DNA of 64,000 nucleotides, taken from NCBI GenBank assembly GCA_037954325.1, contig JBBMNZ010000053.1, positions 482,501 to 546,500 on the forward strand, in the 5' to 3' direction. Shown here one piece after another: positions 37,568 through 48,352 of the stretch; the stretch's first letter is position 1; each line of letters begins with the position of its first letter. The position numbers and the translations under genes were made by a program. The notes beneath the pieces are model-generated. The model searched no databases. It was not told the DNA's origin and saw only the letters and a program-made list of their open reading frames with translations. The DNA comes from Fistularia commersonii (taxonomy: Eukaryota > Chordata > Actinopteri > Syngnathiformes > Fistulariidae).

Positions 37568-39526
37568 TGTTTGTTTGTTTTTGTGTCTGTGTGAGGGTGG
37601 TCATGTGTGTGTGTGTGAGAGTTTGTTTAGGTGGAGGGGGGGTACCAAGGCCCATCGCGGAAGAGCGGTGGAGCGGAGAAGCGGAGGAATGGAGGAGCGG
37701 AGGTCATTTTTCTCTTCTCAAAGGTAGAGGATGGGAAGTTTGGGGGCAGTAGGACGCTTTAGACCAGCCACTGTGAGCCTTCTCCAGATATAGATCCCCC
37801 GGACGTATGATTGGAGCTCCCGGACCATTGGGCACACACATGTGAATGAGTGGATGAGCTAATGTTTGTTTGGTAGTGGATGCGTTTCGGCTAATGCTAT
37901 TAGCACAGCTATGATGAGTTAAGGTGTGTTTGTGTATGTGTGTGTGTGTGTGCGTGTGTGTGTTTGTGTGTTTTTGTGTGTGAGTGAGTGTGTTTAGGTG
38001 GGGGGGGGGGTACCAGGGCCCATAGCCGAGGAGCGGTGGAGCTGAGAAGCGGAGGAGCGGAGTAGCGGAGGTATTGTTTCTCCTCTCAGAGGCGGGGAAT
38101 CTTGGGAGCTATTAGCACAGGTATGATGACTTAAGGTGTGTGTGTGTGTGTGTGTGTTTGTGTGTTTTTGTGTTGTGTGTTCTTGTGTGTGTGTGTGTGT
38201 GTGTGTTTGTGTGTGCGTTTGTGTATATGTGTGTGACAATTTGTTTAGGTGGGGGGGGGGGCGCGGACAGGGGGTAGCTGGGCCTGGAGCGGATGAGCTG
38301 TGGAGCGGATGGAGGGCAAAGGCACGTCCCATAATTCTCCTGAGTCCGGCGGATCGGGAGTACCAGGGCCCATAGCGGAGGAGCGGAGGAGCAGTGGAGC
38401 GGAGAAGCGAACCATTGGGCACACACATGTGAATGAGTGGATGAGCTAATGTTTGTTTGGTTGTGGATGCATTTCGGCTAATGCTATTAGCACAACTATG
38501 ATGACTTAATGTGTGTATGTGTGTCAGTTTGTGTGTGTGTGTGTGAGTGTCTTTGTGTATGTGTGTGATAGTTTGTTTTGGTGGGGGGGGGGGGGTCGCG
38601 GACACGGAGTACCAGGGCACACACATGTGAATGAGTGGATGAGCTAATGTTTGTTTGGTTGTGGATGCGTTTCGGCTAAAGCTATTAGCACAGCTATGAT
38701 GAGTTAAGGTGTGTGTGTGTATGTGTGTGTGTGTGTGTGTTTGTGTGTTTTTGTGTGTGTGTGAGTGATTTTGTGTGAGAGTTTGTTTAGGTGGGGGGGG
38801 GAGGGGGAGTACCAGGGCCCATAGCGGAGGAGCGGTGGAGCTGAGAAGCGGGGGAGCAGAGGAGCGAAGGTAATGTTTCTTCTCTCAGAGGCGGGGAAGC
38901 TTGGGGGCAGAAGAACCCCTTAGACGGGCTAATGCTCACATTCTCCGGACATAGATCCCCCGGACGTATGATTGGAGCTCCCGGACCATTGGGCACACAC
39001 ATGTGAATGAGTGGATGAGCTAATATTTGTTTGGTCGTGGATGCGTTTCGGCTAATGCTATTAGCACAGCTATGATGAGTTAAGGTGTGTTTGTGTGTGT
39101 GTTTGTGTGTGTGTATGTGTGTGTGTGTGCGTGTGTGTGTTTGTGTGTTTTTGTGTGTGTGTGAGTGTGTTTAGGTGGGGGGGTTACCAGGGCCCATAGC
39201 GGAGGAGCGGTGGAGCTGAGAAGCGGAGTAGCGGAGGTATTGTTTCTCCTCTCAGAGGCGGGGAAGCTTGGGAGCTATTAGCACAGGTATGATGACTTAA
39301 GGTGTGTGTGTGTGTGTGTGTGTTTGTGTGTTTGTGTGTTCTTGTGTGTTTGTGTGTTCTTATGTGTTTGTGTGTTCTTGTGTGTGTGTTTGTGTGTGTG
39401 TTTGTGTGTGCGATTGTGTATATGTGTGTGACAGTTTGTTTAGGTGGGGGGGGGGCGCGGACAGGGGGTAGCTGGGCCTGGAGCGGATGAGCTGTGGAGC
39501 GGATGGAGGGCAGAAGCACGTCCCAT

Positions 39527-39922
39527 TCAGCCGCCGGCAACCATAAAAACCTATCTTTAACTTAAAAACAAACAAAAATGTGCAATATCTCATTTCTGTG
39601 CAATATTCAGAAACTGTGCAATATTTCATCTCATAACAGCTACATTGTGCAATATTTCATCTCATCTCATAACAGCTACACTATAATGTTCCCTTCTATC
39701 ATACTATTGCGCACTCCTTACCCCACTTGTTACTAAGACACTTATAGTTTTATCAGTGCTTACTAAGACACTCTATAGTTTCACTGAAACACTTTATAGT
39801 TTATAGTTTATTTTTATTTATAATTCTGCCTTTCTTTTATTATTTATTACTGTTATATTTTCTTTAACTCTGGCACTGCAATTTCCTTCGGGATTAATAA
39901 AGTTGTTCTGATTCTTATTCTT
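39527..39922 (+). mobile_element. CR1/L2-like LINE 3' end inserted in Sat-GT
   Basis: 396 bases interrupt a Sat-GT unit exactly between CACGTCCCAT and AATTCTCCTG; empty sites are visible at 2,795, 5,170 and 38,330. The insert is AT-rich, has repeats of GTGCAATATTTCATCTC, and ends with TTCGGGATTAATAAAG followed by TTCTGATTCTTATTCTT. Such an ending with short tail repeats and no clear target duplication is typical of fish CR1/L2/Rex1-type LINEs. No coding sequence is kept. Family assignment is from the tail only. Confidence 0.65.
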
Positions 39923-40671
39923 AATTCTCCTGAGTCCGGCGGATCGGGAGTACCAGGGCCCATAGTGGAGGAGCGGTGGAGCGGAGAAGCGGACCATTGA
40001 GCACACACATGTGAATGAATGGATGAGCTAATGTTTGTTTGGTTGTGGATGCGTTTCGGCTAAAGCTATTAGCACAGCTATGAAGACTTAAGGTATGTGT
40101 ATGTGATTATGTGTGTGTCTGTGTGTGTGTGAGTGTCTTTGTGTGTGTGTGTGTGTGTGAGAGGCTCTTTTGGTGGGGGGGGGGGTCGTGGACAGGGAGT
40201 ACCATTGGGCACACACATGTGAATGAGTGGTTTAGCTAATGTTTGTTTGGTTGTGAATGCGTTTCGGCTAATGCTATTAGCACAGCTATGATAAGTTCAG
40301 GTGTGTGTGTATGTGTGTGTGTGTGTGTTTGTGTGTTTTTGTGTGTGTGTGAGTGATTTTGTGTGAGAGTTTGTTTAGGTGGGGGGGAGGGGGGGGAGTA
40401 CCAGGGCCCATCGCGGAGGAGCGGTGGAGCTGAGAAGCGGAGGAGCAGAGGAGCGGAGGTAATGTTTCTTCTCTCAGAGGCGGGGAAGCTTGGGGGCAGA
40501 AGAACCCCTTAGACGGGCTAATGTGAGCATTCTCCGGACATAGATCACCCGGTAGTATGATTGGAGCTGCCGGACCATTGGGCACACACATGTGAATGAG
40601 TGGATGAGCTAATGTTTGTTTGGTTGTGGATGCGTTTCGGCTAATGCTATTAGCACAGCTAAGATGAGTTA

Positions 40672-40714
<43 letters not shown>

Positions 40715-40905
40715 TTTTTGTGTCTGTGTGAGTGTGTTCGTGTGTGTATGTGTGAGAGTTTGTTTAGATGGGGGGGGGTACCAGGGCCCATCGCGGAGGA
40801 GCGGAGGAGCGGTGGAGCGGAGAAGCGGAGGAATGGAGGAGCGGAGGTAATGTTTCTCTTCTCAATGGCAGAGGATGGGAAGTTTAGGGGCAGTAGGACG
40901 CCGGT

Positions 40906-41219
40906 GCGAGCGATGCGTTTCAAGGCGTATTGCATGTGTGTATGGAGGGGGGGGGTCTACAGGACACCGCGGACCGGCAATGGTGCACCTTCTCCGGACA
41001 TCGATCCCCGAAACGTCGGCGTGGAGCTCCCGGAGCAGCCGGCGTGTACATGTGAATGAATGGAGGAGCTAATGTGTGTGTGTGGGGTGGTGGTGGTGTG
41101 GGGGGGCGTTTCGGCTAATGCTATCAGCACAGCTATGATTATCCCCAGAACGTTGAGAACGAGCTCCCGGAACTCCAGACATGCGTATATAAAAGAGTGG
41201 AATTAAGGTGTGTGTGAGT

Positions 41220-41301
<82 letters not shown>
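40906..41301. repeat. Composite satellite module 2 with (TG)n
   Basis: Same order as 15470-15895: GGTGCGAGCGATGCG, GGACCGGCAATGGTGCACC, G-runs, the CTATCAGCACAGC hallmark variant, TATATAAAAG at 41186-41195, and (TG)n at 41208-41301. It lacks the internally deleted LINE in front and is fused instead to a Sat-GT unit. Confidence 0.82.
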
Positions 41302-41302
<1 letters not shown>

Positions 41303-42450
41303 GGACAGAAATAATGTCGGGGACAGAAATTGTTATTAGCCTGCTGGCAGATGACACAACCTTAGTTTTGAAAAATGAACATCAAGTCCCAATAAGCGTT
41401 GAAAAAATTAAAACATTCTCCAAGGCTTCAGGATTGTCATTAAACTTAAAGAAATGCAAACTTCTTGAGCTGCATGACTCACCACTAAAGGAAATCAGTA
41501 ATGTTCCTATCAAATCAGAAATAAAATACTTGAGCATTTTCCTATCTAAGGACCAAAAGTTAAATCAATCCAGGAACATTGAATCTAAACTGAATCAAAG
41601 TAAAGCTAAATTGAATATATTGCTCCAAAGAGATTTATCAATATTAGGCCCGATATATTTGACTAAAATGGAATGTTTATCCAGATGTATATACCCAGTG
41701 TATTCCAATGCTGCTCCAAATCAACTCATAAAATCTATTAACCAAATAAATTTCAACTTTATCTGGAGGAACAGACCACACCATCTAAAAAACTCTCATA
41801 TGGTGAAAGAAACAAGTGAAGGAGGGCTGAAAGTGATAGAGTTGGACTGCCTGAATGGGACATTGAAGGTGAACTGGTTGAAATCCTGGATCAAACATCA
41901 TCATTCTTTCTGGTATTGTACTCCAAACTACTTATTCAACATAGTCGGCAGCCTAAGTCTTCTACTTATCTCTGACTTGGATATCAACAAGATTCCTGTC
42001 CAATTTTCAGAGTTCCATAAACAAATACTATTATACTGGAAAATGATATATGTACACAATTTCTCACCACACAGTACAATAATTTGGAACAATAGATATG
42101 TACTGCGTGGCAACAAACCTCTGTTTTACAAGGAATGCTTTGAGAAAGGTATATGGTCAATAATTGACTTGATGGATGACAATGGCAGTCGTCTAGACTA
42201 TGAACAGTTCTGTACTACACACAGATTTAAGCCTCCCATATTAGAGTTGATAAAGTCACGAAACGCACTGCCTCGACAATTTGTATTCCTGACCAAAAAT
42301 ATAATGACGCACCGAACCGTACAACCACAGTTACCCCGACTATCACTCCAGGGAATCTCAATTCTGGACAGAAAGTGCAGCAACTCCTTTATTAGGACAT
42401 GTTTCACAGGAAACTTGTTCCCTGGACGTCAAAACAAAAATAATATTTGA
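41302..42450 (+). pseudogene. LINE ORF2 C-terminal half, copy 2
   Basis: Open from the RT catalytic ADD (41347-41355) through FNFIWRNRPHH, YWKMIYVHNFSPH and NNRYVLRGNKPLF to the stop at 42448, about 380 codons. The preceding (TG)n is open in the same frame but adds only Cys/Val and is not coding. Upstream ORF2 domains are missing, so no active protein is expected. Confidence 0.85.
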
Positions 42451-42544
42451 AATAAATTTGATAAGGAATCGATTGCCACGCTGCAAACTATGTGTCTGAC
42501 TCTACCCATACCCCCCAAGGCAAGAAGAGACCCACTTCTAAATT

Positions 42545-42847
42545 ATGAATGACATCTACCCATCTAAGGAATTATTGCGGGTACGCTTTACTTTTGAAGA
42601 TAATATTTGTACATTTTGTGAAGACAACATTGAAACCACTGACCATATATTTTTTCTCATTCTCATTCCCTCATCACCAGTTTCCCTCTCAAAAGATGAT
42701 ATCACATTTGGTTTACTTATAAGCAACATAACAGATGAACTCTATGTCAATGTTCTTTTAGGCCTGGCCAAGTTCTTCATTCACAAAAACAGAATGCAAA
42801 AATGCTCCCCAAATTTTAATTTCTTCATAAACGATTTTGAATTATAA
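42545..42847 (+). pseudogene. LINE ORF2 C-terminal tail, copy 2
   Basis: Frame-shifted continuation as in copy 1, with LLRVRFTFEDNICTFCEDN and ETTDHIFF. It differs from copy 1 at several residues (VRF for VHF, SSP for SSL, LYVN for LRVN). Confidence 0.75.
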
Positions 42848-43439
42848 AAAAAAATCCTTAAAACTTATGGAAAAATCCAAAAACTAAAAAATATACAGTT
42901 ACCCATGTCTGAGATTCCTTTTTTTTGGAAAAAAAAAAACAACAACTTAATTACATGTTATATTCCCCTTGCAATTTTTTTTTCGTTTTAATTTTTTATT
43001 TGTCTATCTATTGATTTAATTATTTCCTTTTAATTTCTTTTTTTTGTCTAGCACTGTAAATTTCTCACAAACCGTTAACACTATTAACTTCTGATTACAT
43101 ACAGAACAAATGTCCTTATGTCCGTTGCTTCCTCATCCCTGGTTGTTTCATTGACATTCAGTTCTACCTTGCCATGTTTATTTGTACATTTGTATATTTG
43201 TGTGTACTATTTATGTTCAATTAAAAACAGTTTGATGTCTGAGATTCCTTGTGAACGGCCAACTTAATTACATGTTGTATTCCCCTTGCAATTTTTTTTT
43301 TAGTTTTTAATTTTATTTTTCTATCTATTTATTTAATTATTTCCTTTTAATTTTCTGTTTTTGTCCAGCATTAAAAATTTCTCGCAAACCGTTAACACTA
43401 TTAACTTCTGATTACATACAGAACGAATGCCCTTATGTC

Positions 43440-43895
43440 TCCCGTCACCCCCCCCCCGTCCCCCCGCTTTTTCCTTACGGTGGCAGACACTGAGATCAAA
43501 AGCAAATGGGTGTCATTGCAATGCAGTAACAGGGTGATAACAGCCGTGTTTGAAGTGTGTAGGGGCTTATAGGAGAGCAGAAGCACGTCACGCTATTCGC
43601 CTGAGTTCGGAGGATCGGGAGTACCAGGGCCCATAGCGGAGGAGCAGAGGAGTTGAGAAGCGGAGGAGCAGAGGAGCGGAGTTATGTTTCTCTTCTCAAA
43701 GGCGGGGAAGCTTGGGGGCAGCAGGACCCCTTAGACCGGCCAATGTGAGCCTTCTCCGGACATAGATCACCCGGACGTATGACTGGAGCTCCCGTACCTC
43801 TGGGCACACACATATGTGAATGAGTGGATGAGCTAATGTTTGTTTTGTTGTGGATACGTTTCGGCCAATGCTATTAGCACAGCTATGATGAGTTC

Positions 43896-43939
<44 letters not shown>

Positions 43940-43940
43940 T

Positions 43941-43979
<39 letters not shown>

Positions 43980-44605
43980 GTTTATGTGTGTGTGAGAGTT
44001 TGTTTTGGTGGGTGGGTGGGTGGGGGGGGGGTTCCCGCGGACTGGGAGTACCAGGGCCACGAGCGGATGAGCTGAGGAGCGGAGGAGGGCAGATGCCCGG
44101 CCTTGATTCGCTTATGTCCAGCGGTTCGGGAGTTCCAGGGCCCAAAGCGGAGGAGCGGAGGACAGCAAAAGCCCTGTCCGCAATTCACCTGAGTCTGGCG
44201 GATCGGTAGTACCTGGTTCCGCAGCGGAGGAGCGGAGGAGCTGAGAAGCGGAGGAGCGGAGGAGATGTTTCTCTTCTCAGAGGCGGCGAGGGGGGGGGGA
44301 GCAGGACCCCTTACCCTTATCCCCCGGACGTTTGAGTGGAGCTCCCGGACTTCCGGGCTCGCACATGCGAATGACTGGATGACAGGGAGTGCCAGGGCCT
44401 GGAGCGGATGAGCAGAGGAGAGGCGGAGGGCAGAAGCCCGGCCCAGTTCAGGAGTTCCAGGGTCCAAAGCGGGGGAGCGAAGAAGCGGAGGAGAGCAGAA
44501 GAGCAGAAGACTGGCCCGGAATTCACCGAAGTCCCGCAGATCGGGAGTTCCAGGGCCCGGAGCGGAAGAGCGGAGGAGCGGAGGAGCGGAGCAAAGCGGA
44601 AGCCC
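43440..44605. repeat. Module fragment, Sat-GT core, (TG)n and GAGC pieces
   Basis: Parallel to 18049-19100: GGTGGCAGACACTGAG fragment (43485-43575), Sat-GT core, (TG)n at 43897-43985, then GAGC-rich pieces with GGAGTTCCAGGG and CCCGCAGATCGGG. It ends GCGGAGCAAAGCGGAAGCCC, the lead-in to the internally deleted LINE. Here the GAGC stretch is only a few hundred bases, against 15 kb after copy 1. Confidence 0.8.
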
Positions 44606-45137
44606 GTCTTAACAACAAGGAAATTACAGATGAGGCTATAATTTCCACAGAAATCTTTAAATTCTATAGCCACCTATACACTTCGACATTATCAAAAAGC
44701 GATTGTGACTCCTTTCCAACAAATATTCCTCAATATATCCCAAAAATAAACAACAACAAACAACATATGTTTGTTTTGTATATTTTTATATATAAACAAC
44801 AAAAAATATACAGTTTGATGTCTGAGATTCCTTGTGAATCGCCAACTTAATTACATGTTGTATTCCCCTTGCAATCTTTTTTCGTTTTAATTTTTTATTT
44901 TGTCTATCTATTGATTTAATTATTTCCTTTTAATTTCTTTTTTTGTCTAGCATTGTAAATTTCTCACAAACCGTTAACACTATTAACTTCTGATTACATA
45001 CAGAACGAATGTCCTTATGTCCATTGCTTCCTCATGCCTGGTTGTTTCATTGACATTCAGTTCTACCTTGCCATGTTTATTTGTACATTTGTATATTTGT
45101 GTGTACTATTTATGTTCAATTAAAAAAAAAAAAAAAA
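44606..45137 (+). mobile_element. Internally deleted LINE, copy 2
   Basis: ORF2 fragment (EITDEAIISTEIFKFYSHLY) joined to the 3' UTR near 44,790, poly(A) at 45122-45137. Its 3' part, from GTCCTTATGTCC at 45011, opens the left arm of the large inverted repeat. Confidence 0.8.
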
Positions 45138-45604
45138 GAATGAGAGGCTGAGAAAATCTCCATGTCTCTCCTGCTCCCCCCCTTAATGCCCCCCCCCCCT
45201 CTTCCTCACGGCGGCCGACGCAATGTGATTCTCGCCGTTGTTGTGGAAGTAGGGTAAAGGATTCCCCGCGTCGGTGCGAGCGATGCGTTTCAAGGCGTAT
45301 TGCATGTGTGTATGGAGGGGGGGGGGGTCTACAGGATACCGCAGGCCGGCAATGGTGCACCTTCTCCGGACATCGATCCCCGAAACGTCGGCGTGGAGCT
45401 CCCGGAGCAGCCGGCGTGTACATGTGAATGAATGGAGGAGCTAATGTGTGTGTGGGGGGTGGTGGTGGTGTGTGGGGGGGGGGGGGGCGTTTCGGCTAAT
45501 GCTATCAGCACAGCTATGATTATCCCCAGAACGTTGAGAACGAGCTCCCGGAACTCCAGACATGCGTATATAAAAGAGTGGAATTAAGGCGTGTGTGTGT
45601 GTGT

Positions 45605-45646
<42 letters not shown>
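45138..45646. repeat. Composite satellite module 3 with short (TG)n
   Basis: Follows the LINE poly(A) with GAATGAGAGGCTGAG as at 15327, then the diverged Sat-GT core, G-runs, the CTATCAGCACAGC variant, TATATAAAAG at 45567-45576 and (TG)n to 45646. Confidence 0.8.
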
Positions 45647-45647
<1 letters not shown>

Positions 45648-45766
45648 GGACAGAAATAATGTTGGGGACAGAAATTGTTATTAGCCAGCTGGCAGATGAC
45701 ACAACCTTAGTTTTGAAAAATGAACATCAAGTCCCAATAAGTGTTGAAAAAATTAAAACATTCTCC
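45647..45766 (+). mobile_element. LINE ORF2 stub
   Basis: Only the first 120 bases of the truncated LINE (GTEIVISQLADDTTLVLKN) remain, then CATTCTCC is fused to CGGAGCAGCCGGCG of a second composite core. CTCC is shared by both sides of the join. Confidence 0.85.
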
Positions 45767-45850
45767 CGGAGCAGCCGGCGTGTACATGTGAATGAATGGA
45801 GGAGCTAATGTGTGTGTGGTGGTGGTGGTGGTGGGGGGGGGGCGTTTCGG
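45767..45850. repeat. Second partial composite core
   Basis: CGGAGCAGCCGGCGTGTACA, the ATGAATGGAGGAGC piece, a GGT/G run and CGTTTCGGCT, which leads into Copia-B. In the right arm this core is the only copy. Confidence 0.75.
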
Positions 45851-46096
45851 CTTGACGGGAAAGATACCAAATGTGTCACAAATGCAAAAGTTTGGTGCTG
45901 TGTGCTATGCATACAAGCACAACAAAAAGAAACTTGACTCAAGAGGTGAGAAGGGAGTTTTCATTGGATATGACAAAAATAGTCCAGCTTATTTTGTATA
46001 TTATCCAAATAGTGAAAGAGTACTAAAACAGACTGCTAAAATTTGTGTCGAACCCATCTCCAGAGCAACAAACCCAGACAGAGATGAGCTCAGACC

Positions 46097-46098
<2 letters not shown>
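45851..46098 (+). pseudogene. pol: Copia-B integrase C-terminal fragment (left arm)
   Basis: A second, distinct copia family. It begins at TGKIPNVSQMQKFG and carries VCYAYKHNKKKLDSRGEKG, VFIGYDKNSPAYFVYYPN, the same conserved post-core block found at 11040-11170 in Copia-A1 but clearly diverged. A frameshift near 46,035 is likely, since a shifted frame then reads SPEQQTQTEMSSDQ and continues into the Asp repeat. The integrase core and Gag are absent; the 5' end is fused to CGTTTCGGCT of the composite core. Confidence 0.82.

Positions 46099-46185
<87 letters not shown>
46099..46185 (+). repeat. (GAT)29 tract in Copia-B linker
   Basis: 29 perfect GAT triplets. In the frame of SSDQ and QLDI they encode Asp, in the acidic linker between integrase and reverse transcriptase. 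The right-arm partner (57168-57253) has one interruption (ATT). Confidence 0.9.
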
Positions 46186-46965
46186 CAGTTAGACATTTAA
46201 AGAGGCAAGGAGTTCCCTCAATGCTGACAAGTGGATGAAATCTATGGACGAAGAGATGGAGTCATTGAGAGAGAAGAACACTTTTACCCTAACACAGCTA
46301 CCCCAAGGCAAGTGTGCAGTGGGGGTGGGGGTGGGGGGTGGGGGGCGTAAGCGCTAAAAAGAAATGAAGATGGCACAAACAAATATAAAGCTCGGTATGT
46401 TGCTAAGGGCTACAGTCAAAAGTATGGCACGGATTTCGAGGAAACATTTTCTCCAACAGCAAATATGACAAGTGTGAGGGTGTTCATGCAGAAATCAGTT
46501 CCGGAAAATTTGTTCTTACACCAAATGGATGTAAAGACAGCCTATCTTCATGCACCCATAGATTGTGAGCTCTGTGTAGAACAACCAGAAGGGTATGAAG
46601 TGACAAATAAAAAACAGAAGCTGGTGTGTAAACTTAAAAAGTCACTATACGTCCCTGAACAAGCCGGTCGTCATTGGGATCTGATGCTCCATTCTTACTT
46701 GATTGACAATGACTTTATTCAGAATGAAGCAGATCATTGTGTTTATGTCAAAGAAAACCAAAATGACAAGGTCATCATCATAATATGGGTAGATGATTTA
46801 ATCATAGCTGCGAGTGATGAGGAAGTAATGAAAGAGGTGAAAATCATGCTTACAGCTAGATTTAAAATGAAGGACATGGGCAAAGTGATCAAAATCAATA
46901 CCCAGAAAATATGTCAGTCAGAAGAGTGTGTTAAGATGTCACAAAGAAAATATGTGGAAAGGTAG
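46186..46965 (+). pseudogene. pol: Copia-B reverse transcriptase fragment (left arm)
   Basis: After the GAT tract, AGACATTT joins to KEARSSLNADKWMKSMDEEM, the RT lead-in, so the linker part kept at 48362-48550 is deleted here. At 46315-46350 the GKWV motif is replaced by a G-rich stretch ending in TAA (46348). From 46351 the frame is open: NEDGTNKYKARYVAKGYSQ, HQMDVKTAYLHAP, the Lys-rich SLYVPEQAGRHW block (Gly-Leu-Lys of the usual motif lost) and the catalytic WVDDLIIAAS at about 46787. It ends after VKMSQRKYVER, with the RT C-terminus and RNase H missing. Confidence 0.85.
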
Positions 46966-47136
46966 CCCTACAGTATTGTCCAACACAAGAGATGCCGGCA
47001 CATGTTATGACAAAGCCTGCATCACAGTTTAAGTTGTTGAATTTTTCAAAGTTGTTGTTTGTTGTTTGGGTCATGAGTATTTTATTTTGATGTAAATGGG
47101 CAAAGATACCAATAATATGAGAGCAAGTGGGGGCGT
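46966..47136 (+). pseudogene. pol: Copia-B C-terminal end and polypurine tract
   Basis: LQYCPTQEMPAHVMTKP is the normal copia polyprotein C-terminus, so a deletion joins RT directly to it. AAGTGGGGGCG at 47125-47135 is a plausible polypurine tract, adjoining TGTTAACTGAG. Confidence 0.7.
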
Positions 47137-47210
47137 TGTTAACTGAGAAATATGCTCTCAATTATTTTCCGTTTTATTTCCAAGGGCCAGTCTCAGCTTC
47201 CGGTCAACAG
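47137..47210 (+). repeat. Copia-B LTR start (partial)
   Basis: TGTTAACTGAGAAATATGC follows the polypurine tract and has no similarity to the Copia-A LTR. The LTR end is not recognisable: after about 70 bases the sequence becomes the GATCCCGCAGACCGG module. Either the LTR is cut there or the module is part of a longer LTR. Confidence 0.6.
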
Positions 47211-47692
47211 GATCCCGCAGACCGGCCAAGGTGCACCTTCTTCGGACACGGATCCCCGTGACGTCGGCGTGAAGCTCCGGGAGCACCAGACATGCACATA
47301 TGAATAAGCGAAGGAGTCAACTCCATAAGTCCTCCACTCACGGCCTCGGTGTCACTGAATCGAGCAATTTGGTTTTTAATGTTTAAAAATCGGCTTAACA
47401 TTGAGGTGGAAAACACAGCGGTATCGTTAAAATACAGTTACAGGGTGATAACATCCATGTAAGAAGTGGAGGGGGATTTATTGCACTCACGGCCCCACTC
47501 GTTTATTCCTCCCATACACAGCGGCCAGATCACCTGCTGGAGCTCCAAGCGCTGTGCACAGTCGGATGCCGCCATCTAGCGGACATAAAATGTAAGGAAG
47601 CGGAGGGAGAAAGCCATCCGGTGTTCCCCGAGTAGCGGCGACGAACGAGTTTAGAGCCGTGGAGAAGGTTTGCTTACCCCCCAACCTCTCTT

Positions 47693-47697
<5 letters not shown>
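47211..47697. repeat. Unexpanded ancestral module, left arm
   Basis: Non-repetitive 0.49-kb segment with the Sat-GT core (GACCGGCCAAGGTGCACC, GGATCCCCGTGACGTCGG, CCAGACATGCACATATGAAT) but no (TG)n or G-run. It continues through GTTACAGGGTGATAACATCC to GCCGCCATCTAGCGG. The right-arm copy is 55695-56165. On the minus strand its open frame is broken by a TAA where the right arm has TTA. Confidence 0.7.
47568..47582 (-). promoter_or_regulatory. CTCF-like motif (left arm)
   Basis: The reverse complement, CCGCTAGATGGCGGC, fits the published CTCF core CCRSYAGRKGGCRSY at every position. Its partner is at 55772-55786 on the opposite strand. Binding is not shown. Confidence 0.4.
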
Positions 47698-47727
<30 letters not shown>

Positions 47728-47922
47728 CTTCTTCTTCTTCTTCTTCTTCTTCTTCTTCTTCTTCTTCCCCTTCTTCTTCTTCTTCTTCTTCTTCTTCTTC
47801 TTCTTCTTCTTCTTCTTCTTCTTCTTCTTCTTCTTCTTCTTCTTCTTCTTCTCCTTCTTCTTCTTCTTCTTCTTCTTCTTCTTCTTCTCCTTCTTCTTCT
47901 TCTTCTTCTTCTTCTTCTTCTT
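47698..47922. repeat. (CTT)n tract, about 225 bases
   Basis: Nearly pure CTT with interruptions at about 47766 (CCCC), 47851 and 47887 (CTCC). It directly adjoins the 3' end of a minus-strand RTE element, whose other copy here ends in only four CTT (53609-53620). Read on the minus strand it is a (GAA)n tail. Poly-Arg, poly-Lys, poly-Leu and poly-Ser frames through it are artefacts. Confidence 0.92.
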
Positions 47923-48352
47923 TTGTCTTTTCCCGTCAGGTGTGGCCACAGCGAGTCAACTTTCTCCATCTAACCCTATTCTCCGTATCCTCCTCTCTCA
48001 CACCAACTACCTTCATATCCTCTCTCACCACGTCCATAAATCCTCTCTTTGGTCTTCCTCGAGACCTCTTGCCTTGCAGCTCCAATTTCAGCATCCGTCT
48101 ACCAATATATTCTCTATCCCTCCTCTGTACATGACCGAACCATCTCAGTCTGGCTTCTCTGACCTTCTCTCCAAAACATCGAACATGTGCTGTTCCTCTG
48201 ATACTCATTCCTGATCCTATCAATCCTGGTCACTCCGTAAGAGAACCTCAACATCTTCATATCTGCAACCTCTAGTTCTGCCTGCTGTCTTTTTGTCATT
48301 GTAACAGTTTCTAGTCCATACATCATCGCTGGTCTAACCACTGTCTTGTACA
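47923..48352 (-). mobile_element. RTE-clade LINE 3' fragment (RTE-2)
   Basis: Minus-strand relic of about 430 bases, homologous to the end of the RTE copy at 53609-55651. Two coding pieces: VYKTVVRPAMMYGLETVTM to GVTRIDRIRNEY in one frame, then RGTAHVRCFGEKVREARLRW to RWRKLTRCGHT (ORF at 47936-48223) in another. A 2-bp loss at GAGTATCAGAGG shifts the frame. Unlike the larger copy, it has Arg instead of a stop after GTAHV. A GTACACCTT duplication marks the 5' edge. Confidence 0.85.

Larger units (their letters stand above)
34101..40905. repeat. Sat-GT, block 3
   Basis: Same unit architecture as block 1. The edge with the minisatellite is near 34,100, where GCAGACTTATGTTTCTCTTC resumes the Sat-GT core. 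At about 34,520 a unit is cut inside the GAGC piece and joined directly to a (TG)n tract. The array carries the 24-G run at 36383-36406 and ends at 40905, where AGTAGGACGCC switches to the composite module GGTGCGAGCGATGCG. Confidence 0.9.
41302..43439 (+). mobile_element. 5'-truncated L1/Tx1-like LINE, copy 2
   Basis: Same extent and 5' end as copy 1, including the double 3' UTR (42848-43439). Best preserved of the three, because the stop at the 16628 position is absent here. Confidence 0.85.
45013..47690 (+). repeat. Large inverted repeat, left arm
   Basis: The reverse complement of 55695-57981: LINE tail and poly(A), composite module, Copia-B with (GAT)n, Copia-B LTR start, and the module with GCCGCCATCTAGCGG. 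This arm carries an extra segment of about 390 bases (45423-45810: hallmark, (TG)n and LINE stub) bounded by repeated CGGAGCAGCCGGCG. Small differences, such as TAA at 46348 against a sense codon in the right arm, show the arms have diverged. Confidence 0.85.

Noticed and set aside
47487..48134. Poly-Arg, poly-Lys, poly-Leu and poly-Ser proteins over the CTT tract
   Set aside because: All frames of a pure trinucleotide repeat are open. The tract is an RTE tail.
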